A DNA stretch of 41,582 bases from Anaerolineae bacterium (GTDB lineage: Bacteria; Chloroflexota; Anaerolineae; JAAYZQ01), in the NCBI GenBank assembly GCA_023544525.1, contig JAMJFU010000008.1, forward strand, positions 1 to 41,582, written 5' to 3'. A program made the translations under genes and the position numbers. This document shows, piece by piece, positions 18,658-27,284 of the stretch (position 1 is the stretch's first letter; each line of letters opens with the position of its first letter). Under the pieces are notes generated by a model. That model made no database searches, was not told where the DNA came from, and saw only the letters and a program-made list of their open reading frames with translations.

Positions 18658-19293
18658 TTAACCCGCCAGGCTGCGGGCCACGTCCACTGCGCTGGCGGCA
18701 TCGGGCGCGTAGGCATCCGCCCCGATCTCCTGGGCAAAGGCCTCGGTCACCGGCGCGCCTCCGACCATGATCTTGACCGACTCCCGCACCCCGGCTTCCT
18801 CCAGGGCATCCACCGTGGCCCGCATCTGGACCATCGTCGTCGTCAGCAGCGCGCTCATGCCTATCAACGTGGGCTTGTGCTCCCGCACCGCCTCCACAAA
18901 GGCCTGCGGCTCCACGTCCGTGCCCAGGTCAACCGTCTCAAAGCCGGCTCCCTCCAGCATCATCTTGACCAGGTTCTTGCCGATGTCGTGCAGGTCGCCC
19001 TTCACCGTGCCGATCAGGTACTTGCCCGCGCTCGGCACGTCGGCCTCGGCCAGCAACGGCCGCAGCACGCCCATGCCGGCGTGCATGGCCCGTGCGGCGA
19101 TGAGCACCTCGGGCACAAAGAGGTCCCCGGCCTTGAAATCACGGCCCACCTCGTCCATGCCGGCGATCAGGCCGCCCTGCAGGACCTCGTTGGCACCCAT
19201 GCCCTGGTCCAGCGCCTTCTGGACCAACTCGGCGACGACCTCGTCCTCACCGTCGTACAGGTTCGATGCGATCTGCTGCAGAATATCTGCCAT
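18658..19293 (-). CDS. Methyltransferase cognate corrinoid protein (B12-binding, MtbC/MttC-like)
   Basis: GTVKGDLHDIGKNLVKMMLEGAGFETVDLGTDV (DxHxxG), GMSALLTTTM, VGGAPVTEAFAQEIGADAYAPDAASAV. Confidence 0.92.
   Translation of the reverse strand: MADILQQIASNLYDGEDEVVAELVQKALDQGMGANEVLQGGLIAGMDEVGRDFKAGDLFVPEVLIAARAMHAGMGVLRPLLAEADVPSAGKYLIGTVKGDLHDIGKNLVKMMLEGAGFETVDLGTDVEPQAFVEAVREHKPTLIGMSALLTTTMVQMRATVDALEEAGVRESVKIMVGGAPVTEAFAQEIGADAYAPDAASAVDVARSLAG
18665..18708. repeat. 44-bp direct repeat copy B (inside the 3' end of the corrinoid-protein gene)
   Basis: gccaggctgcgggccacgtccactgcgctggcggcatcgggcgc; the offset of 84 bp is exactly 28 codons. Confidence 0.95.
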
Positions 19294-19324
19294 TTTGCCC
19301 TCCCGTTTCTTGTATTTTTCGGAC

Positions 19325-20134
19325 CTATGCTGTGAATCCCATATCGTGGGAGATCCTGGCCGCTACTTTGCCGAGATGAGCCGCGAGCTGCGGAAGCTCT
19401 TGCGGGGTAAGGCGGTAGGCGGGCCCGGCGATGCTGGCGGCTGCGATCACCGATCCCGTGTGGTCATGGATCGGAGCCGCCACCGCGTTCAGCCCTTCCT
19501 CCAGCTCCTCCTGGACGATTGCGCTGCCCTGCTGTCGCACTCGGGCCAGCTCCACTTGCAGGTGGTCCCGGCGGGTGACGGTGTGAGGTGTGAATGCCTC
19601 CAGAACGTCTGGAAGAACCTGCTCCCGTTCCTCTGGAGGGAGGTACGCCAGTAGAACCTTTCCGGCCGCGGTGCAATGGGGAGGCATGCGCCGGCCCACC
19701 CGGCCGATGTTCTTGACCTGGCGCGTAGGTGGGACGAACTGTTCCAGGTTCACTACCTGGGCACGGCGTTGCCCGCCGCGCTCGGACACATCGAGGACGA
19801 CCAGGTTGACCGACTCCTGGCACTCGTCTGCCACACGGCGTAGATAAGGACGCGCCACCTCCCGGAGATCCATATAGCCTGCCACGTGCGCGGCCAGGCC
19901 TAAAAGATCGATGCCCAGCCGGTAGCGCTGGCTCTCGGGGCTGCGGCTAAGGAGGCCACCCCTCTCCAGTGTGGTCATCAGCCGGGATACGGTGCTTTTG
20001 TGCAGGCCCAATTCGCGGCTCAGTTCGCCGACGCCACGCTCCGGCTTGTCGATGCTGAACGACTTGAGGATGGCAATGGCCCGCTCCACCGATTGTACGC
20101 CCGAACTGCTACGCTCCGCCAACGCTGAGGCCAC
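19325..20134 (-). CDS. IclR-family transcriptional regulator
   Basis: ERAIAILKSFSIDKPERGVGELSRELGLHKSTVSRLMTTLERGGLL and C-terminal effector domain. Start chosen at GTG 20134 (GGAGGAG 9 nt upstream), downstream of the predicted TSS. Confidence 0.87.
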   Translation of the reverse strand: MASALAERSSSGVQSVERAIAILKSFSIDKPERGVGELSRELGLHKSTVSRLMTTLERGGLLSRSPESQRYRLGIDLLGLAAHVAGYMDLREVARPYLRRVADECQESVNLVVLDVSERGGQRRAQVVNLEQFVPPTRQVKNIGRVGRRMPPHCTAAGKVLLAYLPPEEREQVLPDVLEAFTPHTVTRRDHLQVELARVRQQGSAIVQEELEEGLNAVAAPIHDHTGSVIAAASIAGPAYRLTPQELPQLAAHLGKVAARISHDMGFTA

Positions 20135-20172
20135 CCCTTTCAGCTCCTCCGAGACTTGGGTGTCTCGAATTA

Positions 20173-20191
20173 CGCAACCATGTTGCGCATA
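20173..20191. promoter_or_regulatory. Inverted repeat, candidate autoregulatory operator
   Basis: acgcaac-cat-gttgcgc lies just downstream of the predicted IclR promoter. Confidence 0.45.
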
Positions 20192-20200
20192 ACGGGACAT

Positions 20201-20230
20201 ATTATACCAGAGCCCTTGGCAGCTTGTCAA
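20201..20230 (-). promoter_or_regulatory. Consensus sigma70 promoter TTGACA-N18-TATAAT (TGG extended -10)
   Basis: Minus strand TTGACAAGCTGCCAAGGGCTCTGGTATAAT. Confidence 0.75.
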
Positions 20231-20235
20231 ATGAG

Positions 20236-20277
20236 AGAAAGAAAAAAGCCCTTCCCAAAACACGGAAAGGGCTCTTT
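20236..20277 (-). terminator. Rho-independent terminator of ftsH paralogue 2
   Basis: Minus strand AGAGCCCTTTCCGTGTTTTGGGAAGGGCTTTTTTCTTTCTC. Confidence 0.8.
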
Positions 20278-20301
20278 GTAGCAGGACCAGAGCAGCCAAA
20301 C

Positions 20302-22107
20302 TCAGGCGACCAAGGCTTCGAACTCCTGCCGCTCAAGCGTCTCGATCTCGATCAGGCGCTGAGCGACCACTTCCAGCCTGTCGCGGTAGCCGATCAGGAT
20401 GCCCTTGGCACGATCGTACGCCTGGTCGATGATGCGGCGCACCTCGAGGTCAATCTCCTCAGCCACTTCGTCGCTATAGTTCCTCTGCTCGGCGATCTCG
20501 CGCCCAAGAAAGACCAACTCATCCCGGTCGCCGAAGGTCAACGGGCCCAGCTTGGGGCTCATGCCGTAGGCAGTCACCATCTTCCGCGCCAGCTTGGTCG
20601 CCTTCTCCAGGTCATCGTGTGCCCCGGTCCACTTTTCGCCGAAAACCAGTTCTTCTGCCACCCGTCCAGCCAACATACCGGCGATATCATCCTCGAACTT
20701 GTCCTGGGTATGCAGGTAGCGGTCCTGTTCCGGCAGGGCCAGTGTGTAGCCCAGGCTCATGCCCCGGGCGACAATAGAGACCTTGTGGACCGGGTCGCAG
20801 TTGGGCAGCTTGTTCTGCACCAGGGCATGGCCCGCTTCGTGATAGGCCAGGATCTGCTTCTCTTCGTCGGTGATCAGACGGCTCTTGCGCTCCGGCCCAG
20901 CGATGACCCGCTCAATGGATTCTTCGAACTCTTCCATAGCGATGGCTTTTTTATCGCGCCGGGCAGCGAGAATCGCGGCCTCGTTAACCAGGTTCTCAAT
21001 ATCTGCGCCGACAAAGCCAGGGGTCCCTCGAGCCAGCACCTCGAGGTCGACGTCCTTGGCCAGCGGTTTGCCGCGGACATGGACTTCGAGGATGCCCTTT
21101 CGGCCCCGGATGTCTGGCCGATCAAGCACGACCCGCCGGTCGAAACGACCCGGCCGAAGCAAGGCAGGGTCCAGAATGTCCGGCCGGTTCGTGGCTGCGA
21201 CGACAATGATGTTCGTATCGGTCCCGAAACCATCCATCTCGACCAGGATCTGGTTCAGGGTCTGCTCTCGCTCATCGTGCGAGCCGCCCAGGCCGGCGCC
21301 ACGGTGGCGGCCGACGGCATCGACCTCGTCGACAAAGATGATGCACGGCGAGTTCCGCTTGGCCTGGTCGAATAGGTCCCTGACCCGGGCTGCGCCCACG
21401 CCGACAAACATCTCGACGAACTCGGAGCCAGAGATGGAAAAGAAGGGCACGCCCGCCTCGCCAGAGACGGCCTTGGCCAGCAGCGTTTTGCCTGTGCCAG
21501 GCGGCCCCATGAGCACCACACCCTTGGGGATACGCGCGCCCAACGAGATGAATTTCTGAGGCTCTCGCAAGAACTCGACAACCTCGGCCAACTCCTGCTT
21601 GGCCTCTTCCACCCCAGCCACGTCGTCAAAGGTGACCGTCGGCTTTTCGCCCGTGAACATCCGGGCCCGGCTCTTGCCAAATGACAGGGCCTGGTTATTG
21701 GTGCCCTGAGCCTGGCGCATCAGGAACAGGAATAGCACCGCCAAGAAGACAAAGGGCAGGAAACTACCCAGGATCGCCAGCCAATCACTCCATGGGCTTG
21801 CTGGCTCTACCTGGAGATCCACATTCTCCACCGCTGCCCTCTCGGCTCCCAGGGCAAGTAACGTCTCTGTCAGGTCGACACCCGTCTCTTTGCGCGAGAC
21901 GACCTCATTGCCGCTGTTGTAGGTTATCTGTAGTTCGTTGTCTTCGACCACCACGGATTCGACCCGTCCCGCGTTGATGTCGTTCACCAACTGGGAAAGG
22001 GGGATCTCGTCCGCTGTATTCCCGGCGGGGAAAAGGCCGACGATAAGAGCGCCTGCTGCCACGAGTATGAGCAGATATATGAGCGCTCCACGCCAATTCA
22101 CGTTCAC
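20302..22107 (-). CDS. ftsH: ATP-dependent zinc metalloprotease FtsH (paralogue 2)
   Basis: [53 protein letters not shown], extensive similarity to the 13910..15733 product. Confidence 0.95.
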   Translation of the reverse strand: MNVNWRGALIYLLILVAAGALIVGLFPAGNTADEIPLSQLVNDINAGRVESVVVEDNELQITYNSGNEVVSRKETGVDLTETLLALGAERAAVENVDLQVEPASPWSDWLAILGSFLPFVFLAVLFLFLMRQAQGTNNQALSFGKSRARMFTGEKPTVTFDDVAGVEEAKQELAEVVEFLREPQKFISLGARIPKGVVLMGPPGTGKTLLAKAVSGEAGVPFFSISGSEFVEMFVGVGAARVRDLFDQAKRNSPCIIFVDEVDAVGRHRGAGLGGSHDEREQTLNQILVEMDGFGTDTNIIVVAATNRPDILDPALLRPGRFDRRVVLDRPDIRGRKGILEVHVRGKPLAKDVDLEVLARGTPGFVGADIENLVNEAAILAARRDKKAIAMEEFEESIERVIAGPERKSRLITDEEKQILAYHEAGHALVQNKLPNCDPVHKVSIVARGMSLGYTLALPEQDRYLHTQDKFEDDIAGMLAGRVAEELVFGEKWTGAHDDLEKATKLARKMVTAYGMSPKLGPLTFGDRDELVFLGREIAEQRNYSDEVAEEIDLEVRRIIDQAYDRAKGILIGYRDRLEVVAQRLIEIETLERQEFEALVA

Positions 22108-22234
22108 CCTATGCCTCCGAAACTGATTCGATCCTCAGTTTACCACACGTTCCCAGATCGGCCCGTAAGCTCGACTCCCAAAACAGGTCAATCTCCAGAG
22201 CTGAGACGCCCAAACCGCTATCTCGCGTTGGGCA

Positions 22235-22252
22235 GTGCCTGTCCCCAGGCAC
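22235..22252 (-). terminator. Short perfect hairpin immediately after the kinase-like gene
   Basis: gtgcctg-tccc-caggcac; no U-tract. Confidence 0.35.
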
Positions 22253-22254
22253 CG

Positions 22255-23706
22255 TCAGGATCTGGAAAGGCTCTGGCTTGACTCCTTATTATACCAGAGA
22301 ATCGCACGAGCATCCAACTCCGCTGGGGGCCCTGACAAGTACGGTATCGCCCCCGATCCAGAAGCCCCCTGGGACCCGACCACGCCCTGCCACATCCCGA
22401 AGGCACCCAGAGGAGTCCCCTGGCGCACAAGCCCTCGAGCACCGGCCAACCTCTGTATCAGCCCAGATGAGAACTCTGGCCCATACCAGATCTCGTCCCC
22501 GACGATGGCCAGGTCGTGCATGGCGTCGCCGGGATCCGGGGCGGGCCACCGCTCTGAACCCGGCGTGGGCAGCGCTGGCGGCGCCGAATAGCGTTCATAG
22601 ACCGCACGCCACAACGGCACCAGGCCGAGCACGGCCAGCATGGCGGCGACAAACAAGATGATCAAGAGCTTGTCCACGCCCTCGCGTGGCTCGACCCAGG
22701 CCTCGTCCTCGATAAATTCGTAATTGCGGACCACCGGCTGTACAGCCGGCCGGCGGGTCCGGGATGGCGCTGGGACTACCAGCCGGTCGCTTGCCGCCGG
22801 CTGGGTGAGTATTGGAGGTGGAGGAGCCGGCTTGGGCGATGGCGGTACCCGGAGTTGTGTGCGCAGGATATGCGCCAACTGGCCGGCGTTTCTGTAGCGA
22901 GCTGCTGGCTCCTTGGCCAACGCCTTCTGCACGATCTCGGCCAAGGGGGGCGAGACATCCGGCACCAGGACATGCAGGGAGGGCGGGTCCTGGTGCAGGT
23001 GCTGGAGGGCCAGGACAGCACCCTCGCTGCTGCGAAATGGAGGGCGGCCGGCGAGCATCGCATAACAGAGTGAACCGATGACATAGACGTCCGAGGTTGG
23101 ATGGACAGACTCGCCTGCCACTTGTTCGGGGGTGAGATATGGAATGCGACCCCAGGGTTGGCCCGGAGCGCTTTGCAGCGGCCGTAGCGCAGGGAGCAGC
23201 CCCGCATCGGTCACCATAACCGCCGGTCCCGGCCCGCCAAGGTCTTGCGCCTCGTGTGCCAACCACACGCTGAAGGGCGCGAGGCTGCCATGGACCAGGC
23301 CAGAGCGGTGCACAGGTGCCAGGGCCTCGCACAGACCGATCACGATATGGACAGTATCTTGAACGTCCAGGGGCCCGTCACGCCACAGCCGTTCGGCCAG
23401 GCTCTCCGCCTCCAGGTGGCGCCGGACCACGTAGGGTTGCCCTTCTACCGTGCCAACATCCTCGTAGAGAACGAGCGTAGGCACCGCCAACTCGCCCAGC
23501 GAGCTCTGGGTCTTCTCCAGCGTCGCCAGCGCCTCGTGCTGATCTTCAGCCCGGAGAGCCACGACGACCACATCCGCCTGGCGCTCGCCCTGCAGGTCGT
23601 AAGCCTCATACAGCATGCCCACATCCAGGGCGACCCCTTCCGAACGAAAGTGGTAGCGGCCATCCAGCACGGTCCCTGCGCCCAACATGCTGCCCTGCAC
23701 GCTCAT
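22255..23706 (-). CDS. Membrane-anchored Ser/Thr kinase-like protein, predicted pseudokinase
   Basis: Kinase C-lobe features (GRIPYLTPEQVAGESVHPTSDVYVIGSLCYAMLAGRPPF, ALAKEPAARYRNAGQL), but HRD loop is VHGSLAPFS and DFG is DAG. C-terminal TM KLLIILFVAAMLAVLGLVPLW. Confidence 0.78.
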   Translation of the reverse strand: MSVQGSMLGAGTVLDGRYHFRSEGVALDVGMLYEAYDLQGERQADVVVVALRAEDQHEALATLEKTQSSLGELAVPTLVLYEDVGTVEGQPYVVRRHLEAESLAERLWRDGPLDVQDTVHIVIGLCEALAPVHRSGLVHGSLAPFSVWLAHEAQDLGGPGPAVMVTDAGLLPALRPLQSAPGQPWGRIPYLTPEQVAGESVHPTSDVYVIGSLCYAMLAGRPPFRSSEGAVLALQHLHQDPPSLHVLVPDVSPPLAEIVQKALAKEPAARYRNAGQLAHILRTQLRVPPSPKPAPPPPILTQPAASDRLVVPAPSRTRRPAVQPVVRNYEFIEDEAWVEPREGVDKLLIILFVAAMLAVLGLVPLWRAVYERYSAPPALPTPGSERWPAPDPGDAMHDLAIVGDEIWYGPEFSSGLIQRLAGARGLVRQGTPLGAFGMWQGVVGSQGASGSGAIPYLSGPPAELDARAILWYNKESSQSLSRS

Positions 23707-23870
23707 CAAAGATCACCTTCTACGCGTTCTACATGGGAGGTCCGGTAGACGGGAGCGCAGAATGTGGTCTCGTTCTCGACCATGCTGCTGCCCTGTAGGG
23801 CTCCAACCGCTGCTCTCCCGGCCCAACTCCCGGCTATTGTACACCAACTCCCTACTCGTGACAAACGCGA

Positions 23871-23900
23871 TTGGCGGAAGGTGGGCAGGTCTGGTATAAT
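23871..23900 (+). promoter_or_regulatory. Predicted promoter (TTGGCG-N18-TATAAT, extended -10 TGG)
   Basis: ttggcggaaggtgggcaggtctggtataat, upstream of the diacylglycerol kinase-like gene. Confidence 0.5.
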
Positions 23901-24048
23901 GACCATGCGCTCAGTGCCCGCCAAACCGAATGATTCCAGGTCTGGTGGTGCTAGCCCGCCGTCCGTCGCTCTCAGTGGCAGGCGTGCGAGCTCGTCAAGA
24001 CCGTGGAGGGCGAGCAACCGCACCACAGTGGGGCCAATAGGGCAGATC

Positions 24049-25011
24049 ATGCAATGCAAGCTGATCTTCAATCCAACATCTGGTCCATGGGACGTGCGGC
24101 ACGAGGTGCCGACCGTCCTCAACCACCTCGAGAGGCACGGCTGGGAAACCACCGCGCACGAAACCGAGCGGTCAGGTGAAGCGACCTCCCTGGCTCGACA
24201 GGCACGGGAGGAAGGGCTCGACGCTGTCCTTGTCATCGGTGGCGACGGCACCATCAACGAAGTGGTCAACGGCCTCGCGGAGAGCAACGTGGCCCTGGGC
24301 GTCCTGCCCGGTGGCACTGGCAACGTCTGGGCCAAGGAACTGGGGCTGCCGACCCGCTCACCGCTTCACCTGCTACCCCTGGTCGATTCGGTCAAGGCCC
24401 TGGTGCCTGGCAGCCGGCGGCGCATTGACCTGGGACGGGCCAACGGCCGGTATTTCCTGCAGTGGGCAGGGCTGGGCCTCGACGCAGAAGTGACCTATGC
24501 CATGGAACCTCGCTCGCGCCGGCAGCGTCGCCTGGGTGCCCTGGGCTACATCGTCGCCGGGCTTACGGTCGCTTCGAATATGGTCGGTACCCGGACGCGC
24601 ATCTGGATCGACGACGAGCGGATCTACCGCCGCTCTATCCTCGTCGTCATCAGCAATTCCCAGCTCTACGGCGGCAAGGTCCGCATCGCCACTGACGCCC
24701 GCATGGACGACGGTCTGCTGGATGTAAGCATCTTTGCCGGCACGGGTTTTGGCTCCGCCCTGAGGACCGCGCTGGGCGTCATCACAGGACTGCACGTCCG
24801 CGACCCTCGGCACAGTTTCTACAGGGGGCGGACGATCCACGTCGAAGCGGACAGCCCAATGGCCATCCACGTGGATGGGGAACCTCTGGGCACCACCCCG
24901 TTGGAGTGCGAGGTAGTGCCCAGGGCGCTGACCGTCCTCATCCCGCGCCACGTTCGCGCCGACCTCTTTCAGGCAGAGGATACTGGCAACGGCAGAGACG
25001 GCCGCTCCTGA
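24049..25011 (+). CDS. Diacylglycerol kinase-family lipid kinase (YegS/LCB5-like)
   Basis: MQCKLIFNPTSGPWDV...LVIGGDGTINEVVNGLAESNVALGVLPGGTGNVWAKELGLP...HVDGEPLGTTPLECEVVPRALTVLIP. Confidence 0.9.
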   Translation: MQCKLIFNPTSGPWDVRHEVPTVLNHLERHGWETTAHETERSGEATSLARQAREEGLDAVLVIGGDGTINEVVNGLAESNVALGVLPGGTGNVWAKELGLPTRSPLHLLPLVDSVKALVPGSRRRIDLGRANGRYFLQWAGLGLDAEVTYAMEPRSRRQRRLGALGYIVAGLTVASNMVGTRTRIWIDDERIYRRSILVVISNSQLYGGKVRIATDARMDDGLLDVSIFAGTGFGSALRTALGVITGLHVRDPRHSFYRGRTIHVEADSPMAIHVDGEPLGTTPLECEVVPRALTVLIPRHVRADLFQAEDTGNGRDGRS

Positions 25012-25059
25012 CCCTCGCTAAAGCCGGTTCGGCGCGGATCCCCCGTCGCCAGGAATGAC

Positions 25060-25085
25060 AAAGGCCGCCCAAGCGGGGCGACCTT
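25060..25085. terminator. Bidirectional terminator-like hairpin between convergent genes
   Basis: aaaggccgccc-aagc-ggggcgaccttt (nearly perfect stem). Confidence 0.6.
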
Positions 25086-25114
25086 TCTTCACGCCAGGCC
25101 GAACGCTGTGCCGA

Positions 25115-26267
25115 TCAGGGATAGACCTGTACCCAGTCGCCCTGCTGCACCTGGAAGACATAGATCCGCTGTTCCTCCAGATCCCCCTGGGCATCATAGC
25201 TCAGGTTGCCCATTGGCGTCTCGACGCCGGCCAGGCTGCGGATAGCCTCCGCCACTTCGCCCGCCTCCAGGCTGCTCGCTTCACGCGCACCCTCGGCCAT
25301 GACTTCCATCGCTGCGTAGCCGTTGATGCTGTAGGTGTCCGGATTCCTGTATTCGACAGCCTGGTATTCCCGGATCCAGGTGTCATCGACAACCGCCTCG
25401 GGACGGGGTCCAAAGGCCGATACGTACATCCCTTCCGCTGCAACCCCCGCTTCGTCGATCGTGGCTGCAAGAAAGGCTCCGTCACTGGCCAGGAAGGGTA
25501 CGTCGAGACCAGCCTCGACCAGATCCAGCCGCAGGTATGGCGCTTCGACCTCGTACCCGGCATAGAACACGGCATCCGGATCCGAAGCCAGGATCTGGGG
25601 GATCTCTTCAGCAAACGTCGATTGCTCAACGGCTACCTGCAGGCTCAGGACGACCTCGCTGCCCAGGCGCTGCAGCTCGTCGGCGATGAGCTGGCCCAAG
25701 CCCTGGCCATAGGGATCGTCGTTGTAGATCACCGCCACCCGCTGGGCCTGCAGGTCATTGACCAAGAACGCTGCGTCCACGCGGGCCTGGGTGGTGTCGT
25801 TGGCGTTGACCCGGAAAAAGTTGCCATAACCCTTTTGGGTCAGGCTCACCTCGCTGGCTGTCGGCGTGATGATGACCACTTGCAGGCCCTGATATACTTC
25901 CATAGCGGCGAGGGTCTGCCCGCTGTTCAGGTGGCCGATCACGCCCAGGACGTTCTTGCCCTCGTTGACCGCGGCCTCGACCTCTCCGGCGATATCTACT
26001 GCTATATCCGAATCCGATTCGTCGTCCAAGCCGATTACGGTTACCTTGTAACCCAGCAGCCCACCCGCCCGGTTGATCTTTTCGGCTGCCAGGCGCGCGC
26101 CACCCAACACCGTCTGCCCGCCGTTGGCCTGGAAGCCTGACAGGGGGACGGCAACATAGACAATGACCTCGCCCTTATCCGGCTCTGCAGGACCCCCGCA
26201 GGCCACCACCAACAGGCTGAGGACCAACAACCACAAGATGGCTGGTCTCACCGCACTCTTCATCATC
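25115..26267 (-). CDS. Branched-chain amino acid ABC-type substrate-binding lipoprotein (LIV-type), no permease nearby
   Basis: Lipobox LLVLSLLVVACGG; PLSGFQANGGQTVLGGARLAAEKINRAGGLLGYKVTVIGLDDES. ATG 26267 preceded by GAGGTG. Confidence 0.87.
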
Positions 26268-26350
26268 TGCACCTCGTCTCCCATTCCACCACAGTCTGGC
26301 CACCGGAGGCCGTTTCTCACTGGCCGTGCTGCTCCGAGCCAGGTCCGGGC

Positions 26351-27280
26351 CTAGTTGCCCTTTTGCCGGGACTGCTTGCCGGCACCCTGCTGGCCCGCCG
26401 CTGGCAGGCTCGATAGCTCTGACGCGCTCAGGCCAAGCCCCAGCGGGTCCGCGCCCGCCTGATAGACCTCGTCCAGCGTGTGGACGACGTCCTGCAAGGC
26501 CTGCACCTGGTTGGCAATATCCTCCTGGAGCCTTCGTGCCCGCCCAGAGGCCACGTCTCGCGAACCCAGGATCATGACCTGGGAATAGACCGTGCCCATC
26601 GCTGTGATGGTGCTATCGAGCTGGAACTCGGCCCGCTCCATGACGTTCTCCAGCTTGCGCAGATTGTCTCTCTGGATCTGTCTCTGGGCAATCGCCTGGC
26701 TGATCTGGCGTTTCACGGTGTCGTCGTCCTCCACCGCTAGCCGTTTCTTGAGGCTCTCGATGGCCGGCTCGACCGCTTGCAGATCCTGGTGGATCATGGC
26801 ATCGCGCTCGTACGCGTCCAGGCGGCGAGCCAGCCGGAAGACGTTCTCCAGCCAGTCAGTCACCCCGCGGCTGACATCGATCAGGTGCTCCCGGAGCACA
26901 CCCTCCCGTCCCTGGTCGATGACTTCGTCGATCCGGTCCCTGTATTCCAACGCCTTCTCTGCCTGCGCCCGCAACGTGGTATCCTTGATCTCGCGCGCGT
27001 CAAACTTTTCGCGAAACATCTCGGCCACTGCCCGGGCGCGGAACTCGGGATCTCTGACGCTGCTCCAGACCAGCGCCGTCTCACCCAGGGCACCCAAGAT
27101 CAGCCAGAACCACCACTCCCATATGCCAAAGAAAGCGGGCACGGCGCCTGCCAGGCTCAGAACCGACAGGGTCATCGTCAGGGCAATGATAACGGCACTC
27201 TCCCAGCGATAGATGGAGCGTTGCAGAATCGCGCGTGCCGCCTTGCGTTCCAGTTCGTCTCGAAAGCTGCTTTTGGCCAT
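26351..27280 (-). CDS. Two-TM protein with long cytosolic coiled coil, unknown function (PspA/SBP/vWA-associated)
   Basis: Start MAKSSFRDELERKAARAILQRSIYRWESAVIIALTMTLSVLSLAGAVPAFFGIWEWWFWLILGAL, then heptad-rich helices. Starts 5 nt beyond the upstream CDS. Confidence 0.65.
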   Translation of the reverse strand: MAKSSFRDELERKAARAILQRSIYRWESAVIIALTMTLSVLSLAGAVPAFFGIWEWWFWLILGALGETALVWSSVRDPEFRARAVAEMFREKFDAREIKDTTLRAQAEKALEYRDRIDEVIDQGREGVLREHLIDVSRGVTDWLENVFRLARRLDAYERDAMIHQDLQAVEPAIESLKKRLAVEDDDTVKRQISQAIAQRQIQRDNLRKLENVMERAEFQLDSTITAMGTVYSQVMILGSRDVASGRARRLQEDIANQVQALQDVVHTLDEVYQAGADPLGLGLSASELSSLPAAGQQGAGKQSRQKGN

Positions 27281-27284
27281 GAGC

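Noticed and set aside
20135-20299. N-terminal extension of the IclR ORF (MAALVLLQRALSVFWEG...)
   Set aside because: It covers the predicted promoter, palindrome and terminator; a better RBS/GTG start exists at 20134.
20224-21559. Plus-strand ORFs 20224..21375 and 20870..21559
   Set aside because: Antisense shadows of the second ftsH; no domain features.
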